Source of the DNA: Serinus canaria
Taxonomy: Eukaryota; Chordata; Aves; Passeriformes; Fringillidae
Assembly (NCBI RefSeq): GCF_022539315.1
Contig: NC_066329.1
Span: 4,315,072 to 4,379,071 of the forward strand
Direction: 5' to 3'
DNA length: 64,000 nucleotides
Part shown: positions 11,401 through 19,182 of the stretch, piece after piece
Position numbering within the stretch: the stretch's first letter is position 1
How the letters are laid out: each line of letters opens with the position of its first letter
Notes under the pieces: model-generated
Seen by the model: the letters and a program-made list of their open reading frames with translations, nothing else
What the model was told of the DNA's origin: nothing
Database searches by the model: none
Translations under genes and position numbers: made by a program

Positions 11401-13101
11401 GTGATGGGGGGCTCACGGCACCCCCGGGCTGCTCCCACCGTGCCCAGCTCCCACAGCGCTCACCCAGAGCCTCTCCCAGCCTGATCCTGCCCAAGTAGAG
11501 CACCACGAAGGTGAGGAAGACAGCCACCATGTAGAAGATGACATCCCTGAGGAAGGGCCTGGAGGCGGCTGTGAAGGGCTTGACCAGGGCGATGCCCCCG
11601 GCCACCACCGTGGTCACAAACACACCGGCACCTGCCAACACAGGGGGACTCTCCTGGGCCATGGGAACATCCCACAGCCCCAAAATATCCCCCTGTGAGG
11701 ACATGGCACTGGGGCTCCCTTACCAAAGATGGCCCCGATGGCCAGCCCTGCTGTCCGGGGGTCAGAGAAAGCCACCACAGCACTGAAGACATCAGGTGCC
11801 CCGTTCCCAAAGGCCAGGAAGGTGACACCATGGAGAGGGGACGTCAAGGAAAAGACCTGGTGTCCTCCTCCCCATGGGGACATGGGTGCTGTGCACCTCT
11901 GTCCAGTGCCAGCACATGACCACTTGTCCCACTGTAATCTCTCAATGGGTTTCCCCTGGCACGGTGCCGAGGGGACAAAAAGTGACCCTGTCAGGGCAAC
12001 CTCCCCTGCCCTGTCCCCACATGCCTCCTGCCTGAAGCCCCTGTGATTTGACAAGGATACTGCCACGTTGTGGGACAGCTTCAGGTTGGTGGAGATGGCT
12101 GATAAATTGGGGCAGAAGCTGGAAGGGCAGAAAAGCAGAGAGGTGATGGGGCTACTCGGGCTCCCGCTCACTCTGGGGACAGTCCCCTCCTCTGCAGGGC
12201 CACTCACAACTTCTCTGCTGTCACACCGAGGATGATGAACAGGTACAGGAGCCAGAGAGCCTGTGGGGTCAGGGGTGGCACAGAGAGGGGTCACTGGGGT
12301 CCCCACCACATGCCCCCCCAGCAGAGCATCCCCAGCACTGCCCTTTCCCGTCCTTACATAGAGGGTGACAGCCAGGGGCAGCAGCCGGGGTGGGAAGACA
12401 CAGAAGACCCCATCGAGGTAGTCGAGGAAGCCCCCGTCCAGGTGGCAGTCGGGGTTGCTCCGGATGAAGTGGCACCACTCGGAGCTGTTGTGCTCCCGAA
12501 CCTCCCAGCACTGCGGAGCACAGGGGAGGGTGCTTGGCCGGTCCCCCCCGAGCACCCACTGCCCTCCCCGAGGGGACACTGCCCACCCGAGGGGACACTG
12601 CCACCCAAGAGCTGCCACGGGGCTGCTTTGGCAGATCGCTGTCAGCCCTGCCTCAGTTTCCCCACCTGTGCTACACGTGCGTGGGTGGAGGGCTGTGCCA
12701 GGGCCAGCAGAGGTGGAAACCCTTGTCCCCACCCCATCCATGTCCCCACACAGCCCACACCCACCCCGGGCCGTGGGAAGGCGCCGGCCTGGCAAGCAGA
12801 GGTTTTCGGAGGAGAAAACCAGCAGCGGAGGAAATCCGGGTGAGATCCCTGCAGCGATGGCGGGGACATGCCAGGCGGGACGGGACGGGACCCCACCACC
12901 CCGGCAGCACCCAAATCCCTCCCCGAGTCCCCCCCTGGATCCCAGCGCAGCCCCCAGACTTACATCCAGGCCCCGTGCGTGGCTCAGAGCATCCCCGCCG
13001 GGAGGGACCGTGTGCCCCACGTCCAGCAGCAGCGGGGTCCCGGCTGGCAGCGCCCCGGGCAGCTTGGGCACCCCGGCCAGCCCCGTGAGCCCCTGCCCCA
13101 T
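8439..13101 (-). CDS. SLC8B1: SLC8B1 (NCLX), mitochondrial sodium/lithium/calcium exchanger
   Basis: Inner-membrane Na+/Ca2+ (Li+/Ca2+) exchanger that extrudes matrix Ca2+. Fifteen coding exons (5' to 3'): 13101-12964, 12510-12358, 12260-12208, 12118-12061, 11829-11724, 11631-11464, 11387-11280, 11197-11141, 10965-10835, 10655-10514, 10163-10042, 9850-9697, 9610-9530, 8784-8720, 8636-8439. They sum to 1734 nt, 577 residues, close to the 584 of human NCLX (from memory). The alpha-1 repeat has TFLAFGNGAPDVFSA (about 137-151) and alpha-2 has LLAWGNSIGDTFSD (about 455-468); these hold the ion-binding N, D and G residues. A cysteine-containing lumenal segment (CWEVREHNSSEWCHF) follows the N-terminus. 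The start has a strong Kozak context (ggcaccATGg), but the first 46 residues lack a clear signal or matrix peptide. Introns 4 and 13 have U12-type signals. It is divergent from PLBD2. Confidence 0.95.
8785..9529 (-). other. SLC8B1: SLC8B1 intron 13: U12-like GT-AG intron
   Basis: The donor GTATCCTGTG (9529 downwards) differs from the U12 consensus at one position. ATCCTGAAC at 8802-8794 resembles the U12 branch site and its A lies about 10 nt from the AG at 8786-8785, the spacing typical of U12 introns. It splits the Asn codon of GGIIFN|ILVG in the alpha-2 region (phase 1). A 67-bp minisatellite occupies its middle. Confidence 0.55.
9046..9372. repeat. 67-bp minisatellite, about 5 copies, in SLC8B1 intron 13
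   Basis: The segment ggctgtgtccctgccctccc recurs at 9051, 9118, 9185, 9252 and 9319, an exact 67-bp period with very few differences between copies. Such homogeneity implies recent expansion. Confidence 0.95.
11830..12060 (-). other. SLC8B1: SLC8B1 intron 4: U12-type (minor spliceosome) intron with apparent GT-AT ends
   Basis: On the minus strand the donor reads GTATCCTTGT directly after the codon for Ala134 (12060 downwards), matching the U12 5' splice consensus. TTCCTTGAC, a perfect U12 branch consensus, lies at 11851-11843, 14 nt before the inferred 3' end at 11830. Joining NVA to GVTFLAFGNGAPD, the arrangement I recall for other NCLX proteins, requires the intron to end in ...CCAT. The next AG upstream (11858-11857) would add nine in-frame codons and put the branch motif inside the exon. 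Confidence 0.7.
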
Positions 13102-13466
13102 GGTGCCCTGTCCCTGGCGGGGACAGCCCCGGGGGACACCTACCACCGGCAGCGCTCCCCGGGGGCACGGAGCGGGGGCTGCCCCCGGAGACCCATCCCG
13201 CGCTCCCGGGCGAGGCCGAGGAGGGGTTAAAAATGAATAGTAAAATTGGAAATTATAATTAAAGCTAAAAATAATAAAACGGATAAAAAGCAGAGCCTCC
13301 CGCGGGCTGCGCCACGGCCCCGCCGGGGGGGCTCAGCCCGGGAGAACGGCACCCACACCCCGCGGAGAAGGACCAGGGGACCCGGGGGCACCCCGAGGGC
13401 AGGAGGGGACAGGGAGGGGACGGAGAGGGGACAGGGAAGCCGTGGGGCGGGTGGGGACGGTGACCC

Positions 13467-13484
13467 GGGGGGGGGGGGGGGGGG
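13467..13484 (+). repeat. G18 homopolymer
   Basis: Eighteen consecutive G in the SLC8B1/PLBD2 intergenic island. It can form G-quadruplex and is error-prone in sequencing, so its length is uncertain. Confidence 0.85.
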
Positions 13485-14013
13485 ATTCCGGGCGGGGATG
13501 CAGGGATGGATGGATGGGCAGAAGGGGGTACCGGGGGAACCCCACCCGCGGCGCGGCCCCACCGTGTCGGCGCGGCCCCGCTCCGAGCGCGGGCAGCTGA
13601 TCCCCGCCGGCCCCCCCGCCTTAAAGGGGCCGCCACCCTCCGCCCTTAAAGCGACAGCGACACTCTCCCGCGCGGCTGGCCGCCAGAGGGGACACACGCG
13701 GCTCTCTGCTCCGGGCCGTTCCTCTGAGGCCGGACAGCCACCCTGCGGACTGCGCCCACCCACAGCCCCCCCACGCTGAGCCCCTGAGAACGGGCGGGCT
13801 CAGCGCGGGATGTGCCCGTGTGGGACAGCCTCGGCACCGGGCTGCACAGACCCCGTGCCGGCGGTCCCACAGCCCTCCGAGGGGCCGGGGCCCCTCTCCG
13901 CAGCGGCGTGCCCAGCTCCAGGACACCCCGGCCTCAGCCGTGCCCCCTGCGAGCGCCTGCCCTGTTTGTGGGGTGCAGGCTGGCTCTCACGGCCGGAGCC
14001 CCAATATCCTCAT

Positions 14014-14080
14014 GGGATTCAAAGAACCCACGGGATTCAAAGAACCCACGGGACTTAAAGAACCCACGGGATTCAAAGGT
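14014..14080. repeat. 18-bp tandem repeat, 4 copies
   Basis: Four copies of cacgggattcaaagaacc with single-base changes (one copy has cttaaag), upstream of the PLBD2 promoter. Confidence 0.9.
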
Positions 14081-14324
14081 CCATTTCCCACCCTGGCCCG
14101 TTTCCCCCCAAGCTGCGTTCTGCCCTTCGCCCGGAGAGACGTGAAGGGAATTGCGCAAGGCCGGGGCTGCTGTGGCTCTGGGGCCCGCGGGAAGCAGCAG
14201 CACCCCGTGTATTCCCCCTGCCCGAGCACAGGGACACGCCGGGGCCGGGCCGCTCACGCGATGGGTCCACGCGTGTCCCCCGAAGGCGGGGAGGAGGAAC
14301 CTGCGCACATCTCCTGAGGGCGAG

Positions 14325-14445
14325 GGGCTGGGAGAGGCGGGATGGTTGCGGGGGTATGAGTGTGAGGCTGGGAGAGGCGGGATTGGAGCGGGGGTATGAG
14401 TGTGGGGTGGGAGAGACGGGATGGCTGCGTGGGTATGGGCGTGGG
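14325..14445. repeat. Degenerate minisatellite of about 48 bp, 3 copies
   Basis: The phrase ctgggagaggcgggat followed by gggggtatgagtgtg repeats three times with divergence in the last copy. Confidence 0.75.
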
Positions 14446-14499
14446 GCCGTGGGCTGGCATCTCGGGGCATCTCAGGGGTCCCCACGCCTCGGAGCGGCT

Positions 14500-14780
14500 G
14501 GGGGCGTGGCCTCGCCATAGCCCCGCCCCAGACTCCGCCCCATATGAGGAGTTTATAGAGGGCAGCGCTATGGGGGCGTGGCCATAAACAGCGCCCCGCC
14601 TCCAAATCGTACCATCCAGTTGATGCCCGGCCGGGCTTATGAGGGCGTGGCCACACTGAGGCTCCGCCCCAATCCAGCCCCGCCCCACCACTAGAACGGG
14701 GCGCAGCGGGGCGTGGTCACCATGAAGCCCCGCTCTATCTCCGCCCATTCACTCGCGCCGGTGCTAATGGGGCGTGGTCT
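14500..14780 (+). promoter_or_regulatory. PLBD2: GC-box/KLF-site array, probable PLBD2 core promoter
   Basis: GGGCGTGG occurs at about 14502, 14574, 14643, 14709 and 14770, each separated by 61-72 bp. Inverted CCCCGCCC boxes lie between most copies (for example 14521-14528 and 14682-14690). These are Sp1/KLF-type sites and end just before the PLBD2 start codon. No strong TATA box is apparent, although ttatag and ataaa fragments occur. Confidence 0.6.
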
Positions 14781-14811
14781 CTTCCTGCCCCCGCCCCTCG
14801 GTGTCCCCGCC

Positions 14812-17800
14812 ATGGCGGTCCCGCGGACGCTGCTGGTGGCTTCGCTCCTGTCCCCGCTGCTGTCCCCGCTGCTCTCCGTCCTCCCGGTCGGCGCAGCCCC
14901 GTCCCCGGTGCCCCGCAATGTCTCCGTGCTTCTGGAGCCCGGCTCCGAGCGGCTGCGCGTCCTCCCCGGCCGCCACCCCTCCGCCGTCGCCTGGGCCAGC
15001 CTCGATGACCGCATCCCTCACGTCGGGTATGACCCAGGCGGGACGGGACGGGACGGGACGGGACGGGACGGGACGGGACGGGGCCGCCCGGAGCCGAGCG
15101 CGGATGGGGTGGCCGCGGGGCAGCCCTGGTCGCTGGGGTGCCCCGTCCCAGCCGTGTCTGTGACCCACCGAGCCCGTGTCCCCACAGCTGGGCCTTCCTG
15201 GAGGTGGCCACCAACGCCTCGTACAATGACAGCCTGCAGGCCTACGCTGCCGGGCTCGCCGAGGCTGCTGTCACCGAACAGGTGAGGGGAGACCCCTCCA
15301 GGAATGCGTGCCCTGGTGGCTCCCGGGCTGTCCCCGGCGGTGACACGCCGCCCTGTCCCCCAGCTGATGTACATGCACTGGATGAACACCATGGTGGGCT
15401 ACTGCGGCCCCTTCAAGTACGAGAGCCAGTACTGCCAGAAGCTGCGCAACTACCTGGAGGCCAACCTGGCCTGGATGGAGGAGCAGATGGAGAAAGGGCA
15501 GGACACCGAGTACTGGCACCAGGTGAGGGTGGGGAACCCCCACCAGGGGAGCCCCCCTGGGTCCTCCTGGGCCTTTAGCCCAGAGCACAGTACAGGGCTG
15601 CGAGCTGTCCTGGCCGAGCTCCAGCTGGGATGACAGGGATGTGGTCATGCTCCTTCCTGGGGTGAGTAGAGGTGACTTGTGACTTTCTCCTTGCCAGAGC
15701 CTTGCATGCTGCAGTTGGGGTGCACAGGAGGTGGCTTTGTCACCCTCAGGCATGGGTGCTGAGTCATGACCTTGCTGACAGTGACACATCCCCCCTGTGC
15801 CTCTGCAGCAGCACCGAGACCCAGCTGATCTGCTCTGTCCCCTGGGGGAATGAGGGAGCCTGTCCCCCAAAAGCTGTCAGCCTGTCTCCTCATAGGAGCC
15901 GGGTGCCAGCTCTGTCCCCTGTCCCCAGGTGCGCCTGGCCCTGCTGCAGCTGAAGGGGCTGGAGGACAGCTACAACAGGCGCCTGGACTTCCCCAGGGGC
16001 AGGATCACCCTGGCACCCTTTGGCTTCCTGTAAGCTCCTTCTCAGAGCTGGGGGAGAGTGGGGGAGGGTTGTCCCAGGGTTTGGAGTGCTGTGGAGACAA
16101 TTCCTGCGTGTCCAGGAGCAGCCAGTTCTACTCCCAGTTCACCTTTTCTGGTCATTTGTCTTTTGCTGCTGGAGCAAGGACAGAGCCAAGGCAGGTTGTC
16201 CTCTTCCCCACCCTGTGGGCTGGGTGGTGGGTTCCCCCCACAGCCTCTGCCTCAGTTTCCCCGCTTCTGTGCTCCCCCTTTCCTGGTAGCTCATGCCACC
16301 AGGGTGCTGCCAGCACCCTGGTGGCAGCACCCTGGGATGTGGTGAAGATGGACAGACAGACAGAGAGCTCTGAGCCAGCTCAGCTCCAGGCCTGGGGCAT
16401 CCCTCACCTGACATCTTATGCCTTGCTTCCCCCCAGGCTGCTGCAGTTGGGGGGTGACCTGGAGGACCTGGAATCTGCCCTGAACCGCTCCTCCCCGCAG
16501 CGTGTGCTGGGCTCGGGCTCCTGCTCGGCCCTGGTGAAGCTGCTGCCGGGCCAGCAGGACCTGCTGGTGGCCCACGACACCTGGAGCTCCTACCAGGCCA
16601 TGCTGCGCGTCGTCAAGAAGTACACGCTGCCCTTCCGCGCCTCGGCCGGCGGTGCGTGGGCTGGGCTGGGGGGGCTGTGCCTCACACCCCTCCTCTAATG
16701 CTCTGCATCCCCCCTCCAGGCAAGTCCCAGATCCCTGGGAGCGTCCAGGTGTTCTCCTCCTACCCCGGCACCATCTTCTCCATGGATGACTTCTACATCC
16801 TTAGCAGCGGGTTGGTGAGTGGGTCTGGTCCTCAGGCACCTCCTCCCGGCCCTGCTGCCCTCCCCATCGCTCCCTGCCCTGCAGGTCACGCTGGAAACCA
16901 CCATTGGCAACAACAACCCGGCCCTGTGGAAGTACGTGGAGCCCCGGGGCAGTGTCCTGGAGTGGCTGAGGAACATCGTGGCCAACAGGCTGGCCCGCAG
17001 CGGGCCCGAGTGGGCCGCGGTCTTCCGGCGCTACAACAGCGGCACGTGAGTGGGGTGGGAATTGGTCCTGGAGAGACGGTGGTGCCTTGTGAAGGCTGAT
17101 CTACAGCAGGGTTAAAGAATAAAGCAGGGGTTTATTAAAAGCCTCAATGGATCCACCTTGGTCCACAAAAGAGCTGAGCCAGGGCTATACCCAAGATGAA
17201 CCAAAATGGTCACAAAATTTGATGATCGGTCACGGGGTCTCTCACTTTTATAAGTTCTGGTCCATTTGCATATTGGAGTTAATTGTCCAGTTATAGCTTT
17301 AGGTTATGAAGTCCTATCCTTCTTGTTTTTCTCTCTTCAGTCCACCATTGTTTATGCTCTTGGGCCTGAGATTTGGATCATTTGTCCTTGGTCCCAAGAT
17401 AGAGAAGGAATTGTTTTGTCTCCCTACTCTGTGAAGAGAGCTCACCATCCCCTAATATGAAGCTCAGAACTACACACTAAAGCATCACAGAATCTGAAAA
17501 ATAGAAAAGCTAAAACTTTAGGCATCAGTGGGATGGGATGGAGGGTGCCCAGGCTGCCACAGGGATGCATTCCTTGCTCTCCATGCCAGGTACAACAACC
17601 AATGGATGGTGGTGGACTACAATGCCTTCACACCAGGCAGAGCGAGCCCAGCGCCAGGCGTGCTGACAGTGCTGGAGCAGATCCCGTGAGTGGCTCCATT
17701 CCCTGAGCCCCTGCTGTCTCCTCTCCCATCCCTGTGGGTTTGGGAAAGCCCTGAGGGTGGTGCCTGCCCCCCCCAACAGGGCAATGGGGGCTGTCGTGGC

Positions 17801-18833
17801 TAAAGGCTTTGGGGGGGCTGGTACTGAGGTGATGGGTGCCCAGCACCTCTGGCCGGGGTGGGGACCCCCAGTGTGGGTTCCCCCCAGCCCAGCATGCCCC
17901 CCACTACCCCCAGTGACATTCCCCCCCTCTGCTCTGACCAGTGCTCTTCCTCCCAGCACAGGGGTCTGGTGGTGGTGGCTGATCAGACAAAGCTGCTGTA
18001 CCAGCAGGGCTACTGGGCCAGCTACAACGTGCCGTGAGTGCCATCCCTCCCCATGGCCTGCCCTGGAAAGAGGGGCAGCAGTGCCCACCTTGCACCCCCT
18101 TGGTGCCAACTTGCTGGGTTCCCCCACCCCAGGTACTTTGAGGAGATCTTCAATGCCAGTGGGAACCTGGAGCTGGTGAAGAAATACGGTGACTGGTTCA
18201 CCTATGACAAGAACCCTCGTGCCCAGATCTTCCACCGGAACCAGACGCTGGTCCATGACCTGGACTCCATGATCCGCCTGATGCGGTGTGTGCTGGGCAC
18301 CCCTAGAATTTCCTGAGGAACTTCCACCAAGGGAATTTCTGTGATCCATGGGCTTTTTCTGTGTCTTCACCGTGGCTCTGTCCCCTCCCTCTGCAGGTCC
18401 AACAACTACCTGCAGGACCCCCTGTCGCGGTGCAGGGGCTGTGACCCCCCCCAGAACGCCGAGAATGCCATCTCTGCCCGCTCTGACCTCAACCCTCCCA
18501 ATGGCACCTACCCCTTCCCCGCCCTGCGCCAGCGCTGCCACGGCGGCATCGACATGAAGGTGTGCCAGCCAGGCAGCCCTGCTCGCCTCACGGGTCCTCC
18601 TTCTGGGGCTGTGCAGCCTGTCCCCAGTGCTGACTCGCTGCCCTGCTCTGTATCCCCACCTACAGGTCACCTCCTCGGGCATGGTGCCCACCTTCGGGCT
18701 GGTGGCAGTCAGCGGCCCCGCCTGGGATGACGTGCCACCCTTCCGCTGGAGTGCGTCCCCCTGCAGCTCCCAGCTCCACATGGGCCACCCCGACCTCTGG
18801 ACCTTCCCTCCAGTCAAGGTCCACTGGGACTGA
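14812..18833 (+). CDS. PLBD2: PLBD2, phospholipase B domain containing 2 (putative lysosomal phospholipase B-like 2)
   Basis: Mannose-6-phosphate-tagged lysosomal protein of the N-terminal-nucleophile hydrolase fold; its physiological substrate is unsettled. Twelve exons: 14812-15026, 15188-15281, 15364-15522, 15929-16029, 16437-16651, 16720-16814, 16885-17045, 17590-17685, 17962-18033, 18133-18285, 18397-18559, 18666-18833 (TGA). They total 1692 nt, 563 residues, against about 589 in human (from memory). The start is in a Kozak context (ccgccATGg) and opens a signal peptide rich in Leu (about 1-28). The predicted autoprocessing nucleophile is Cys219 in LGSGSCSALVK. N-glycosylation sequons include NVS, NAS, NRS and NGT. 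The C-terminus ends FPPVKVHWD. It is divergent from SLC8B1 and tandem with SDSL. Confidence 0.95.
15039..15083 (+). repeat. (GGGAC)n pentamer microsatellite in PLBD2 intron 1
   Basis: About nine uninterrupted GGGAC units begin 11 nt inside the intron, close to the exon 1 donor. Confidence 0.95.
16296..16324. repeat. Perfect 14-bp-arm palindrome in PLBD2 intron 4
   Basis: ccaccagggtgctg (16296-16309), one central base, then its exact reverse complement (16311-16324). A further partial copy (ggcagcaccctggg) follows. It could extrude as a hairpin; no function is visible. Confidence 0.9.
17069..17524 (-). mobile_element. Probable solo LTR of an endogenous retrovirus, antisense in PLBD2 intron 7
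   Basis: An AT-richer insert in a GC-rich intron. Read on the minus strand it has the layout of a retroviral LTR: it opens with TG, has a TATA box (TATAAAAG, 17252-17245), an AATAAA signal about 115 nt later (17136-17131), and closes with CA near 17069. No internal retroviral genes or second LTR are present. I could not find a clear target-site duplication, so the boundaries are approximate. The element family cannot be named without a repeat library. Confidence 0.5.
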
Positions 18834-19182
18834 GGAGGAGCTGGTCCTGTCTGTCCATCCGTCCGTGGGCGTCTGTCCTGTGGAGGATCCCTCTGTTGGG
18901 TGTGGGGGGTCTCAGCTCTGGAACAGCTCTCAGCTCTGTGTAACAGGGTCCCCCCCTCCGTTCTTTCTGCCTCTCGGGGTCCTGGCTGTGCTGCACAAGC
19001 CCAGCGTGTCCCCTCCCTGCCGTGGGGCTCTCCAGGCTCTTCCCTGGGTGCTGAAGCCTGGTTTGGGGGGGCTCTTCCTGGAAAAGGGGCATCCTGGGAG
19101 GCTGGGGCTCGCCCCTGGCGCAGACAGGAGGGCAGTGAGCTGGTTTGGCTGTGGTAAACAATAAAGTGCTCTGTGCTGGTGG
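18834..19182 (+). other. PLBD2: PLBD2 3' UTR with poly(A) signal
   Basis: Short GC-rich 3' UTR. AATAAA at 19160-19165 is followed by a GT-rich downstream element (gtgctctgtgctggtggctg), so cleavage is expected around 19180. Confidence 0.75.

Larger units (their letters stand above)
13102..14811. promoter_or_regulatory. Divergent CpG-rich promoter region between SLC8B1 (-) and PLBD2 (+)
   Basis: The two start codons lie 1.7 kb apart, head to head, in very GC- and CpG-rich DNA. It holds an 18-base G run (13467-13484), an 18-bp tandem repeat at about 14014-14080 (gggattcaaagaacccac, 4 copies), a roughly 48-bp repeat at 14325-14445 (3 copies) and a GC-box array at 14500-14780. A 5' UTR acceptor for SLC8B1 may lie at about 13114 (ccgccag on the minus strand). 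Confidence 0.7.

Noticed and set aside
11830..11856. Extra nine codons (VFSLTSPLH) as part of SLC8B1 exon 5 using the AG at 11858-11857
   Set aside because: In frame, but it would insert residues into a conserved join and place the perfect U12 branch motif in the exon. Kept only as an alternative.
11614..13146. 510-codon minus-strand open frame
   Set aside because: It runs through SLC8B1 exons 1, 4 and 5 plus their introns. Only the exon parts match the family, and splice sites delimit them.
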